Source of the DNA: Rhynchospora pubera | Taxonomy: Eukaryota > Streptophyta > Magnoliopsida > Poales > Cyperaceae | Reading direction: 5' to 3' | Length of the DNA: 64,000 nucleotides | NCBI GenBank assembly: GCA_028095005.1 | Contig: CM051459.1 | Span: 117,091,431-117,155,430, forward strand | Shown: positions 23,487 through 35,951 of the stretch, one piece after another | Numbering within the stretch: the stretch's first letter is position 1 | Layout of the letters: each line of letters begins with the position of its first letter | The notes under the pieces: model-generated | The model's database searches: none | What the model saw: the letters and a program-made list of their open reading frames with translations, nothing else | What the model was told of the DNA's origin: nothing | Position numbers and translations under genes: made by a program

Positions 23487-23918
23487 ATATTATTGCCAAA
23501 TCATTGTAACTTTTCCGTAAAGATAGAAGCACGTATTAAATGTTCAAATTTGAAGTTCATTAATTTTCAGCAAATGTTAAGTTTGTATTTTTAACAAATG
23601 GACCATAGCGAATTTCGGGGGGGGGGGGGGGGGGCAATATCATAGCACTTACAATGTAAAATTGGAATTGAAATGAAAGTTAACTTGATATCCGAACAAA
23701 TTAACATCAAACTACCTAGAAACTTATTATTAACTTATTATGCGGACACGAGAAGCAACAGCACCATATGGAAGCCTTTTATGATAATTTTCCTATTAGA
23801 AATACGTGGACAATTTCATTTTTTTTTTCTCACTGCGAACTTTACCCTCCCAATGTTCTATGATCAAACTCTCCCGCAATTAACCCTCCCAATGTTCAAA
23901 TTTGCGTGCTTATTCTTA
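23487..23918. other. Gene-free stretch with a poly-G tract
   Basis: Contains 18 consecutive G at 23617-23634. No gene. The 97-codon ORF at 23673-23966 overlaps the Helitron end and is not coding. Confidence 0.6.
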
Positions 23919-26900
23919 CTAGCAGCAGTGCCCGCTCAATGTGCGGGCAATTTTTATTTGATATAAGTCAAAATTGTTAAAAACTTTTTAGTATGTATTA
24001 ATTTTATGTGAACTCTTTTTAATTGTTCTTAAAGAATTGTGCTACACATTATCTAATATATAGGACATTTATTATCAAATGAAATCGTAAATGTTCATTA
24101 GATACCATCAAACGAATGAGTAAAAAAGAAGAAGAAAAGACCTTGTTTAATTCATTATACAACATAAAAAATTGAACACATTGGTGTCATAATATTAAAA
24201 AATATATATAAATTGAACACATTGGTGTCAACGTTCATTTTCATGCTCTGTGTCTGTCTGCCTGGTGCATATCTCCTTTCTTCATATGATATATCACTTG
24301 ATATCTAATTAAGAGAACAAAATTAAAATAAGTCAAACATGCAATATTTTAGATATAACATCCTCTAATTACCCAAAAATGTTCCAAAACACGCAATATT
24401 GTGGTTTAACCCAATGTATTCGCAAATACAAATTTTACCTAAGTACGACATTTATCAAATTTTATTTCTATTTATTTAATAAGATATCAAACACATGAGC
24501 TGGCTATGTAAGCAACAAGGAAAATTGGGTGCTAAATAGGAATTTGATTGCGTCCTTAGTATTTCAATGTAATTTCAGTATAAATCAATTACAGAAATGG
24601 AGGCAGGGAACAATCGTTTGCTCATTCACTTTCTAAATTATGGTACATGTTCTTTCATTGGTTCAAAGCTAAAATAATCAACCCTAGCACTAATTAATTA
24701 TTCAATTTGATCCATAAAAGAAATAGATATCGGTTGATATAGACACATTGTAATGACATTTTTAAGAGAACTGAGTAAAATATCATGCACAAAATCAAAC
24801 AGGACCCTCACATTCTATATTATTACAGAATTTCATTTACAGGAAACATTAAATGTTTGAACTATACACAAAGGAACTATACACAAAAGGAAACATATAT
24901 TAACAAGCTAAAAATAAATAAATGAAATTTCTGTAACAAGAATTTTCAATTGGTGGGCTCCTTCCAGATGGCAATATCTCCTTTAAAATACATCTGCATT
25001 TATAGAAGGGAATTACATGGCATAGGATTTGAATAACTTTTTATTTTTGAACCTTTTAATATTAATACGCAACAATATAGGAAATTTCAAATTTGTAATA
25101 ACTAAATTCAAAATGAAAGAAAAAAAGATATATACTGTAATTAATGAAAGTTAATTTTTCAATTAGTATATACACGCATGGAGTTTTATATTTGGAATAA
25201 TTAGATTTATGCCACTACATAAATTGACAAATTTGAGAAATGTCATTCTTAAATACCAAAATATGCCACTGTAATATTGTCAAAAATTAGTTTTATGTCA
25301 TTAATTTCTCCCAAAATATAGCTAATTAGAGATATGCCACTCTAAAATTTTAAAAAATCCCTAATTTACCCTCATTAGATTAAAACATTAAGAAAAAAGG
25401 ACACTAATGGAAAGAAAAAATATGAAGATATTTTACAGTAGATAGGAACAAAGAAGAGCAACCAGCCATGGCTTGTTTACCTCACAAAGCACTTTTTTAG
25501 TCAAACTCCTGAAATCATGATCTAGAATTTTTTTTCATACAGACAAAAAGTGAATTACCTTTTAGGTCAAACTACTGAAACACCTATTTGATATAAAACA
25601 ATAATCTCATGCATGATACATTCTACACACATTATCTCGTACTAACATGATAACTTTGATTTTCAGATGCAATCAGCAACATTACTTTTTTTTATTTTCA
25701 GATGCAATCAACAACTTTGATCAAACTCTATTGCTGCCCTAGCGGAAAAGCATGTAAGCTTCCTGAGAAATAACTAAAACTCGTAGAAAATTGTAATATA
25801 TATGAAAGATTAGAAGGAGACTTACCACATGTAGGTCTACAATAAAGAAGAATGTCTCATACAAATCCAGAAACCAATGTGAACCAAAAAAAATAGGTCA
25901 TGCAGACTTGACATTGTATCTTACAAATTTAAAATATACAATGGTTTTTAATTGTGGGAGAAAAATGAAAGAAATAACCTGAAGAGCCCAATTCTTAATG
26001 GCACCAAGGTAATTACCGAGATGTACTGATCTAGTATGAACTCCAGAAACGACCCTTTTCCTATAATGGACAATCACATTCAAAAATTATAATGAAAAAC
26101 GTAACTTATGTTCTTTCAGGCATTGTGTCGAGCACATCGTATGCAACCCGAAACAAAAAAATTGCAGCAACATGTTACCTCCTTTGTTTTGGGTGTTGAC
26201 GAAGCATCTGAGACCTCAGCCTGTGACACCAAAGAGAGGCATAAGAGCGAACTGCCAAGCTAATTTTCCTCGAATTCAAACTCTCATAACTGCAATTACA
26301 GAAAGAAAAAGAAACAAAGAACAAATCATTTGCAAAGAATATCATCTACAGCTAAGATGTCAAGCTGGTATAATTACAAGAACAAGCAATTACATTATCT
26401 GATTTTATTCAGTGACAAATGATACTTAAGCTATCTGACTTTACTATCATTACGTTTGAGTTTATCCTATAGACCTATCAATGATGAACCTTCACTTGAT
26501 AGTATCCTACCAGGTTCCATAATGATCAAAACTAAGGGTCATGACTTACATGTAAGCAGTATCATCATACACATTACCTACCTGACACCTTATTTATGAA
26601 CAAGGATGACATGTTCAGTGGACTATACTCCATTCATCTTATACCACAAGTACACACTTTCCTAAAATACCCTTAATGGATACTGGCTCACTTCTTTCAA
26701 ACCATGCTTCTTTTCATATTTCTGTTTCATTCTGTTGTCCAATTAAGTACACCCATGCATCAATTCATACACTTCAATATTTATCTATTATTCCTAAATG
26801 CATGCCCTTTTATTTTTTACTGAACATGATCATTTTTCTTGCTTACCGAGTAATTGAGAATGCCACTGCCTCACTCTCTGAGATTTTTTACTGCAATCAA

Positions 26901-28552
26901 TCAACATGCGACTTTTACCCCTTTTTTATTATCATGCACCTTCCCAGTATTTTAAAGGAATGAAATTGGATTGCAGATTGTACAATTTCTGGATATCTCA
27001 TAGAAATAGTAAAAGAAAAATAATGACATACATGAATAGGAGGAACCAGGCGCAACACATGGCATGAATCCACGGCTCGAGAATGGTTTCCATAGCTTCT
27101 CAAACTCAGCTGAGGTGACCCGATCACTGCCGCCCAACTGTGAAATCTAAAGTAGTGAAACAATACAAAGAGATTTCCATAATTGATTGGACTAAGACTC
27201 TACACTATCTATATGCAACCCTCCCTGACCCCAAACCACCAAGCCACTTGCAAGGAAGACAAGGAAAAAGTGTCATTCTGACTCTTGAATTCATTTTAAT
27301 GTAACAAAATATCAAAATGTATAAACCAAATAACTCTTTATAGCAATGGCATGGGAAGGATTGAAGAATCACCTTACGAGATCGAGAAAAGGCATAAATT
27401 TGGAGAGTTGGGGAGGAGCTAGCTCTTGGGTCCAGCGCAACTCATTCTTGGAGACATCCCATCTCTGAAATAACGCAAACCAACAACTCAAAAAATGGTA
27501 AAATCAACCTAATTCTCACTGAAAGCAGAAATCTTGATTTAAAGATTGACCGAGAAAAGATAGAAATTAGCCACCTTGGATTAATGTTATCAAAATAATT
27601 GATCAAAGAAGCATCCTTTCTTTACTTCATATAGTTTGCTGAACTATTTTCAATCCTATGTTGTTGGATTAAGACAAATCTTGATATACCATGGAGCACG
27701 TGGTGGTCAGAAAAAGAGCAAAGAAATTCAAATTAAAACAAAAGTACATTTTTATCAACAAAATGTAACAAATGAGTCTTAATTTACCCGAAATTACAGA
27801 TTCCAAGTAATTTCATGTATACACCAGTGAGAAATTTTATAAATCTGATTCCCAACACACTATAAATTTGGTTTATTCAAACAGAAATCTAAAATAAAGC
27901 AGCAGTGGATGCAATTCAATATGAGGGTCTTAAGAAAACAATGGCTGCAAATCCAATCATAACAAATTAGAACAACAAAAAAACTCGATAATATTAAACC
28001 ATAAATTTCAAACAAACAACTCAAAGAAAAGAAAATTAGAAATTAGAAATATTACAGCGTGGTTGAAAGGAGTCGGAGAGGTCTCACGAAGGTGGTAGAT
28101 TCTATTGAGAAGATTGGGCGAGAAAAAAACCCTAGTTTGAATCTTCCCTTTTATAATCTCACAATCCATCGATAATCTCACAATCGCGCGAGGCGCCAGG
28201 TGCGATTTTCCCTTTTTTTTTCTTGCTTTCCTTATCTGAGAATATATTTGATAATATATGATCGGAAGAGAGAGGGGGAAAGGGGAGGGATAGCACAGTT
28301 TCGGCAAAAAAAATCTCTCTAAAAAAAATAGAGATGCGGGGACTCGAACTCAGGAGATATAACTACGCAGAATTTGGCGCTACGGACAGCACCCTGACTT
28401 ATTTGTGTGTAGAGTCGATTCTTTTATAGAAATTGCGATCTAAACCGTACATCATATTGATCAATGGTTTATAATGATGCTAACAAAATTGTTTGGACCC
28501 CTTTGTGTGAAAAATGCTGACCTTGCTAAGGGTGCTTTATAAGTAGTAGAGA
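23919..28552 (-). mobile_element. Helitron A, non-autonomous, carrying a tRNA-synthetase gene fragment
   Basis: On the minus strand the element begins TCTCTACTACTTATAAAGCA at 28552, a classic plant Helitron 5' end. It ends in CTAG (23922-23919), preceded by a GCCCGC/GCGGGC hairpin (23930-23948) and ACTGCTG. It is inserted between A (23918) and T (28553) without duplication, as Helitrons do. Length is 4,634 bp. No Rep or helicase is present. It contains gene-derived blocks at 25.98-26.29 kb (see separate entry) and at about 27.04-27.14 and 27.37-27.47 kb, which I cannot name. A tRNA-like B box (GAGTTCGAGTCC) lies near 28335-28360. Confidence 0.85.
25979..26289 (-). pseudogene. Captured fragment of organellar tryptophanyl-tRNA synthetase gene
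   Basis: Two exon-like blocks with splice borders lie at 26289-26179 and 26060-25979. The second encodes KRVVSGV, then SVHLGNYLGAIKNW, the start of the bacterial/organellar TrpRS catalytic domain with the HIGH-like HLGN motif. The usual PTG before this motif is altered or lost. The first block resembles the transit-peptide end (SQAEVSDASSTPKTKE) but needs a frame change, so it is decayed. The rest of the synthetase is absent. The fragment is co-oriented with Helitron A, consistent with capture. It cannot make an active enzyme. Confidence 0.75.
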
Positions 28553-28844
28553 TTTCTTATTTTTATATTAAGATTTTGTTAGTATAAGAATAATGACCCT
28601 TATTTCTTATTCTTGTGTTGTTTAGATTGCACAAAAATAAAAATAAATACGCAAATTGAAATTCTTTATTCTTATTTTTTATTCTCGGCTCATCCAAACA
28701 CACCCAAAATGATACAATTAATGATCCTTGATCCTAGTACTTGATCTAGGGACTAGGGGTACTTTAGTCCTGTTTATGACTAAAGGCTAATTCATCAAAT
28801 TAGCCTGCTTACCTTTCCCTCTTTCACGCTCCATTCGGCTTTCA

Positions 28845-30614
28845 ATGAGTGGTAAGGCAGCGAAGCCGCTGGCCAGCCGTGTGAAGAAACTAGTGAAGCA
28901 AAGTTGCGATGCCGAGAAGCTTCAGCTGCAACAGTTCGCCTCCCGTTTTCTTCGCCTTCTCTCTCCCGACATTACTCCCCCGCCCTCCAGCTTCGCCCTG
29001 AACAGCATTCTCAGATCCATCGCCAAAATCGACCATCCCGACAGCTTCCCAACCCTACTCGCTCTCTTCAATCGCTTTAAGAGAGCCGGACACAGAGGAA
29101 GCAGCGTCTCTCCAACTGTCCATACCTTTGGCCTCGTCATCGACAGATGTCGTCAAATGGGCCGGGTGGATCTCGCATTCTGTGTGCTTGGCCAGTCCTT
29201 GCGAGAAGGATGTGGTGCTGATACCATAATGTTCGGCTCTCTTATCAACGGGCTCTGTGCAATGAAGAAGCTTGGTGATGCAGCTAAGGTGTTTGCTAAA
29301 TTGCCACTTTTGGGATGTCATCCTGATGTGATCACTTACACCACTCTTATTGATGCTTTTTGCAAATGTGGTAAAACTAAGACAGGGCTTGAGCTGAGTC
29401 GTCGGATGGCAGAAGAAGGGAGTTGCTGTAAGCCTAATGTTGTAACTTACAACACTCTCATCCATGGATTCTGCAGAGAGGGTGACATTACTGAGGCTAG
29501 GAAGGTGCTCCGTGAAATGATCACCGAAAGAGTGAATTCTGATGTAATCACTATTAACATTCTAATTGATGGCCTTTGCAAGAATGGGGATGTTGAGGCA
29601 GCACAAAAGGTGTTTAAAGAAATGCCTACCTATGGTGTTGTTCCTAATTTGAATACCCACAACAGTCTTATTGATGGTCTTTGCAAGAATGGGGATGTTA
29701 GTGCAGCACGAAGGGTGTTTGAAGATATGCCTGCCCATGGAGTTGTTGCTGATTTGTTTACCTACAACATTCTTATTGATGGCTTTTTCAAGAATGGTGA
29801 CAGAAATAGTGCATTGAGAATAGTTGAACAAATGATTGCTAAAGGAGTAGTTCCCAATATTACTACCTACAATTGCCTCATTCTTGGTTCTTTTAGAGCC
29901 GGTGAAAGCCACAAGGCATTTGAATTATATGAAGAATTATTTAGCTGTGGACTTCAACCAAATGTCTGCACATATAATACCTTAATACATGGTTGTTGCA
30001 AAGAGGGTGCCTTTTTGCGTGCTTTAGAGCTTCTTCAGGAAATGATGGTGCGAGGAGTGATGCCAAATATTATCACATACAGTTGTCTAATCCATGGGCT
30101 CTCTTCTGCTGGTGAATGGAGCCATTCAATTGGGATGTTTCGCAAGATGGTAAGTCAGGGTATTTCACCAAATGTAGTGACTTTTAGTTCATATATCGAT
30201 TCCCTGTGCAAGCACGGCGTAACCTGTGAAGCAGAGAAGCTGGTCGGTTTAATGGAGGAAATAGGTGTTAAATCTAATGTGATAACTATCTCGTCCTTGT
30301 TGCATGGTTATGTATTGGAAGGTCGTGTTGATAGAGCGACAGATCTTTTCAACACGATGACTCAAAAAGGCATTGTGCCGAATCAGTATAGTTACAGTAC
30401 ATTAATCAATGGCTATTGTAAAACTGATAGAATCATTGAGGCTCTACAATTGTTTGAGAAGATGATGATGCAAGGTCTTAAGCCGGATGATATCACCATT
30501 GACATAATTTTTTATGGATTAAGTAACTGCGAGAATCCAGATGAAGTGAAATTGTTCATCTCAGGGATGAATGACGGTAGAAAAATTTTAGAAGAATTGA
30601 ACCGCTGTAAATAG
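28845..30614 (+). CDS. P-class pentatricopeptide repeat protein 1, intronless
   Basis: A single exon of 589 aa. After about 130 residues of basic, Arg/Leu-rich N-terminus, around a dozen tandem 35-residue PPR motifs run to the C-terminus, for example VVTYNTLIHGFCREGDITEA and VITINILIDGLCKNGDVEAA. There are no E or DYW domains, so it is a P-class PPR. Such proteins bind specific organellar RNAs to affect stability, splicing or translation; the RNA target and organelle are unknown. The repeat style is similar to Rf-like PPRs, but this is only resemblance. The start at 28845 (MSGKAAKPLAS) is the first in-frame ATG after an in-frame stop region and aligns with the paralogue at 50779. No break is seen. 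Confidence 0.92.
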   Translation: MSGKAAKPLASRVKKLVKQSCDAEKLQLQQFASRFLRLLSPDITPPPSSFALNSILRSIAKIDHPDSFPTLLALFNRFKRAGHRGSSVSPTVHTFGLVIDRCRQMGRVDLAFCVLGQSLREGCGADTIMFGSLINGLCAMKKLGDAAKVFAKLPLLGCHPDVITYTTLIDAFCKCGKTKTGLELSRRMAEEGSCCKPNVVTYNTLIHGFCREGDITEARKVLREMITERVNSDVITINILIDGLCKNGDVEAAQKVFKEMPTYGVVPNLNTHNSLIDGLCKNGDVSAARRVFEDMPAHGVVADLFTYNILIDGFFKNGDRNSALRIVEQMIAKGVVPNITTYNCLILGSFRAGESHKAFELYEELFSCGLQPNVCTYNTLIHGCCKEGAFLRALELLQEMMVRGVMPNIITYSCLIHGLSSAGEWSHSIGMFRKMVSQGISPNVVTFSSYIDSLCKHGVTCEAEKLVGLMEEIGVKSNVITISSLLHGYVLEGRVDRATDLFNTMTQKGIVPNQYSYSTLINGYCKTDRIIEALQLFEKMMMQGLKPDDITIDIIFYGLSNCENPDEVKLFISGMNDGRKILEELNRCK

Positions 30615-31767
30615 TCTTGCCTGTTACACCTTTTTCCAATTAACCAGATCCTCTTGCACACTATTGAGATGGGAAGATCAGCTTTCACAATTTGTTGAAT
30701 GTAGTTTGGGTACGTTTTGAATTTTCATTTGAATTATGTGGGGGTACATCTTGATGCGGTCTCTCATGTGGAGTGGACGGGTACTAAATTTGTGGCATAT
30801 GACAGTTCATCCGTTATCAGGCCTAAGGCTAAGCAGAGCCAGAGGGAAGTGGAGGGGTGGGGTAGGGTTAGGTGTTTAGAGACTCTGAATTTTATAAAAA
30901 CTCACTGACATTTTCGGCCCACATTCTGCCACCCTCGCTTTTTAGTTATTATATTACTCCTATAGTCCTATTAATTTGCTGTCTTGTATTATACTATTAT
31001 GGTGAGGATAAGCTAAGTTCGCTCCAAAATTAATTTTCTTTTTAACATCAAAATGCGTAGGCATATATTAAATGATTTTAATTATCAGTTACTGATTCTG
31101 CCATAAGTCTTATTATCGAAAGGTTTTTTCTTCACGAGTAAAGAATATCAAGCATTTATTAAATCTGTTCCCAATTTCCATGCCGTTCTCATTCCTCCAT
31201 ATAAATTTGAAAAATGTATAATGTATTTTGCTTTTTCTGTGATAAGAAAATATCAGTTAGTTGTAGGCTATAAATTGGAAAATTTCAGTTTATGCTTTTT
31301 CTGTATTATAATGCATACGCCGGGCCGACTGAATTTGTTTCGGGGTCGGATCAATTTAAGTGGGGACTAATACGTTTTAGATATTCCATTTGATCGCACA
31401 AATGGTTGAAATTTTTTAGATTAATTTAATTTAACTATGCTAATAATTTTATAACATAACAAATTGTAATGAATCAATTTTTTATATGTACTTAAAAACA
31501 TAAAGGCCCTGATCAAAATGTTTTTTAGCGGTTAAAAAATATTCTGTTTGGTTCCAAAAATTGTTTGACGGGAAACTTTCTGGCAGTCTTTAGTTTTGAT
31601 TCCAAAAAATTGTTTGGCGGGGAGATTTTTGAAGATCTAATTGGGTTTTAGAGATATAATTGTTTTTTCTAAGCGATTTGCACAGTTTTGCTTACACCAG
31701 TTAATTAAAAAAAAGAATAATTAGTTTGAACTTTGAAGTCAACTTGGTTGATTAATAATACTGCTAA
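30615..31767. other. 3' flank of PPR gene 1, duplicated with PPR gene 2
   Basis: 30615-31201 is homologous to 52540-53000 (for example TTGAATGTAGTTTGGGTACG in both), so the duplication includes at least 0.5 kb of 3' flank. 31321-31505 instead matches 22385-22660 upstream of the GH27 gene. A 63-codon ORF at 30717-30908 is not conserved in frame in the other copy and is not called. Confidence 0.7.
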
Positions 31768-32149
31768 TCTCTACTATATTAAAAGCACCAATGGAAGGAT
31801 GTAACATCTAAAAATACAACCTTGATCTGAACGATCTGGATCATTGATTGTTTTAAATTTGTAATCTACATCGTTGATTATTAAAATAGAAACTTGATAA
31901 GGGGACCAGATTATATCGCAGAACGAAGAGAATGTTTTACATTGGTTCATCTCATTTGATCGGAACGCGCAGATGTCCGAGCGGAACGAATGTTCGCTCG
32001 TTATAGTGCGTTCGCCGATTCGATCCCTTCTGATCTCCTTTTTTTATTTATTTTCAGCGCTCCTAGGATTTTTTTTCCCTCCGACTCAAAGAGCTCTCCG
32101 CACCTCAGTCTCATCTCTTCCCTTCCGACTCCAGTCCCACCGATCGCCC

Positions 32150-32385
32150 CCTATCCAGCCATTCATCGCCCCCACATCCAACGGTCGATCTCCACCCCAA
32201 CCCAAGTCCCACAGATCGCCACCCTCATCAAGCCGCGTCTCCACCTCACTCTCATCTCTTCCGACTTCCATCCCTTCGTAAACCTAACTCCAGTCCGAAC
32301 TACCGATCGCCCCGCATCCAACCATCCATCGCCCCACATCCAACGGTCGATCGCCACCCCCAACCCAAGTCCCATGGATCGCTAC
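32150..32385. repeat. Direct repeat in the Helitron B leader
   Basis: About 75 bases (CGCCCCACATCCAACGGTCG, then CACCCCCAACCCAAGTCCCA) occur twice, near 32160-32225 and 32325-32385, in a C-rich leader about 400 bp inside the Helitron 5' end. ORFs across it are low-complexity Pro/Ser and not called. Confidence 0.7.
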
Positions 32386-33900
32386 TTTGAAATTTCAATT
32401 TTGTGCCTATTTAACCAACGATGTCTAAACGAAGGAGAGCAATTCTGATTTTGGCACCCCGATTTTGTCACCTCCTCGCCTTTCGGTGCGTCTCTCTATC
32501 TCTCTCTCATTATTCGATTTGATTTTGTGTCGTGGTTTCTGGCAAAGGAAATGTTCCAAAACTCTAATTGTCTTGCAAATTGTCTCTCTATCTCTCTCTC
32601 TCAGATTGTAAAGATAGGATCAATCAAGTCTAAATTAGTGAGATTCAACTGTCGAGTGGCAGCCGATAGTTTGATTGTTATTTTGTTTATGTGTAACAGA
32701 GTTATCAGAAAGGAAGGATAAAGGTTTAAGACTGGTTATCAGAAACGGAGAGGAAATAACGGAGAAAGCATCTACTTGATCGGAATAGGAAGAACGTTGG
32801 ACACACTTTTTACTGGTAGTTTGATTGTTATTTTGTTTATGTCGATTACAGTCTAAAATCCTTTATTACAATTATTTTGTTTATGTGAGTTAAAAAATAA
32901 AAAATCAGATGCAAAGAACTTGTTTGTTGAAATCAGTAATTGCTTATTTAATTGATATTGTTTTACTATGTATAATTCTAAACAAATAAAAGTAAAATAT
33001 TAAACAACAGTACAATAGAGCACAAGCCCCAAATATTAAAATCGGTATTGCCAATTTGTTGAAATCGATAATTGCTAATTTAATTCCTTTTATCATTGTT
33101 GTACGAAAAAAGAATATTATCCTTTTGTTTAAATCGACGCTCCTATTCGATATTTGCCAATTTTATTATCTCAATTTGAAAACAATTGTGTAGTCATTAA
33201 GCTTCAATTAGATCATTAATTCATGGTCTATTGTATAAGAAATCTGGTGTAGCAGGTATTGAATAATTCATTATACTTGTGCGTGTATTTTTTTGGTTAT
33301 TATTACTTTCAGAGCAGTCATACACAGTAAGTACTATAGGATTAAGCATCCTAATCTTTTTTTAAATTTTAATATCTGTAACAACATTAACATTTCCGAT
33401 TGATTGTAGGATTTGAATACTATGATGCCGATATACAAGCTAAGTCATCGCATGTATGCTGTTAGTGGTACACAAGCTTCAACAACCATGGACGCTCCTA
33501 TGTTTCCTGGTAAATAGCAATTTGAATTCATAATTATCAAATAAATGCGATCTGGAACCTACTATCATTAATCATAACAGTTTTTTTTATATACCTAACT
33601 GTATTATGTGTTGTGTTTAACTAGATGCAGCCCCTTCATCCGTTGAGCACGATGGATGCTACAGTTGGACAAGGAAGGGGTCAAACTTTGCATCCCAATA
33701 GGTATGGTGGACCAACCGAGCATCTCTATCGAAGGTACAATTTGCATCCCAGTGTATTTCAATAACTGCAATTACTGGACACAAGTTATAATTTTGTATA
33801 TATCAGATTAATTGAAGGGCCATGAGTTTCCCTTTGAATAGAATTAATAAGATAAGGCATATTTGAAATTCTATCATGAATATATTTAAGACTTGAAGGG

Positions 33901-35395
33901 TGTTGTCCCTAATGGAGGCGGCTTAACCAAGGTTTAGCGGAAGCGATTTAAGGTTTTGGACCAGATTGGTATGAACTATCCTAACACAATTCAATTGGTA
34001 CCCAATACAAGCAAGCACACAAGCAATTCACAATGCAAGGAAAGTAAAGAGAGAAAGAGAGAGAGAAATTTAACACGCGATGTGATTACGGAGTTCCGAC
34101 CCGCTAGAAGAAGCTAGCTTTAGTCGTACGTCTCCGGGAGTTCCGCTACCACGAAAGGGCGCGCTCCGTTCAATTCCAACAAGAACGGGACTACAACTTC
34201 GAACCGAATCACCTCGTCACAAGGACACTCGAGGCGGATCGGCCTAACTCGAATGGCACAACGGCCTCAAAGGAGAAGAGCTCTCAACCTATTCCAACCT
34301 ACACCTAGCGACAACGTCGGGGCGGTGGTGTTTGAGGCTACTAAATCTCTCAAGATGGTCTAGCTATGAAAAGCTCAAGTGGGAGAGTATCCCTATGCTC
34401 AAAGGCTCAATTCTGGTCTAATTTTGCAAAGTGAAGCTCTCTAACTCGTTCTATTCTCTCTTTGGAGAGAGAACAAGGGGTGGATATATATAGGGCTCAA
34501 AATGAGCAGTTCCCCAGCAAAAACAGGCCACAGCGTTGTACAACGCTGAATAGCGTTATACAACGCTGGAATATGACCGTTGTAAATTCTAACGGCTCTT
34601 TAATATAGCCGTTGGTCTGTCAGAGCGTTGTGCAACGCTATTTGCCGTCGCACAACGGAGGAGTGTAAAACCAAAGGAAAACTCCGACAATTCCGTTGGA
34701 AATTGTCAGAGCGTTGCTTGCCACTGAATGGCGTTACACAACGCTACAGGAAGACAAAAGGAACAACTCTGACAGATTCAACAGAGCGTTGTACAACTCT
34801 ATATACCGTCACACAACGCTAACGTTACCCAACGCTGAAAGACGTTGGCTAACGTCTCCAGAAACTTTTGCATGTAAAAACGACTGTTTACATGGGACAG
34901 CTAACTTGGGATTTTTGTGGCGTTGTGCAACGCTATATGGCGTTGCACGATGGTACTCAGGAAAATTTCCAAGTTTTTTTAGCTGCAGCGTTGTACAACA
35001 CTACTGAGCGTTGTACAACGTTGTGAATCAGCGTTGCCTAACTCTATATAGCGTTGTGCAACGTTGATTCACAAAAGTATGAATTTAGCTGTTCTAGCGT
35101 TGTGTAACTCTATCTAGCGTTGTACGACGCTAGGTCACAGAAAATAAGATTTTGCTGGTTTATTGAGCTTTTCACTATCTAGACCATTTCAAGGATAAAC
35201 AAGGACTAAAGTATACCTAATATCCTAGTCTAAACTAGCCTACAAGCTCTCTAAAGACTTGATCTTGATCTTTCTTAAAGCTTTTATCCAAGTCCTCATA
35301 AATTGTATCTTCTTCCTATAAAACTCAAAGAAGATTGTTAAATGCCAAATGATATTGTTTTGCAATCGACAAACCTAGAGACGTTTAGTACAACA
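33901..35395 (+). mobile_element. Solo LTR (1,495 bp) with perfect target-site duplication
   Basis: Ends TGTTGT and ACAACA are inverted repeats. The 5-bp direct repeat AAGGG flanks it (33896-33900, 35396-35400). There is no internal domain, so it is a solo LTR from unequal recombination. A TATA box (GGATATATATAGGG) near 34483 suggests plus orientation. The transcribed half carries about 17 palindromes (separate entry). It sits inside Helitron B. Confidence 0.92.
34531..35133. repeat. Array of AGCGTTGTACAACGCT palindromes in solo LTR
   Basis: About 17 perfect or degenerate copies of a 16-bp palindrome are spread over 600 bases, in pairs some 18-25 bases apart (for example 34532-34547, 34552-34567, 34986-35001, 35007-35022). 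They sit downstream of the TATA box. Sequence between them is not conserved. Confidence 0.85.
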
Positions 35396-35400
35396 AAGGG

Positions 35401-35951
35401 CATATTGGACATTTATTTGATTGTAATCTCAAAGCCTTTGCACATTATAGTCAAATTTTGAATCAAATGTATAGCTGCCTCCATATCTTGAAAGATGAAA
35501 AATATTATTTAAATTTGTATGTCATTCCCTTAATGATATCTATTTCGTTAGTTTGGTTTCGCATAAAGGTGTGTTTGCATCCTAAAAAAAAATACAACAC
35601 GATATACATTTTTTTGTCGTTCATGCTCGGTAGTTGCAACGAAGTGATAATACTTAATGTCTACGATAGACATGTTTTGCTAAAATACAAAAACAAAAGA
35701 AAAGTCAAACAACAAATTTGCATATGACCGGTATACTTAATACTTACTATTGGGTCGGTACAAATGAATTCATATGGCCGGTATAAAGGGGCTACAGATT
35801 AGTACAAAATGGGTAAAAGTTTGCATAGAGGGTGTATGACTATATAGGAAGTTCATATAGATATTAAATGCCTTATTATATTCCTTTAAGTCATTAACAT
35901 ATCAAAGTGTATTATATATATAACCTAATATGTGACCGTGTACCATTATTA
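35401..35951. other. Helitron B interior between solo LTR and Helitron C
   Basis: AT-rich; no supported coding region. The 89-codon ORF at 35458-35727 has no recognisable domain. Confidence 0.5.

Noticed and set aside
28325..28400. Possible tRNA gene on the minus strand
   Set aside because: A B-box-like GAGTTCGAGTCCCC and a downstream T run are present, but no acceptor stem or A box fits a cloverleaf.
28922..29912. Minus-strand ORFs opposite the PPR gene (similar set at 50776-51849)
   Set aside because: Antisense shadows of PPR repeats; they recur in both copies only because the sense strand is conserved.
31973..32448. Pro/Ser-rich ORFs near the Helitron B 5' end
   Set aside because: Low-complexity translation of a C-rich duplicated leader; no domain.
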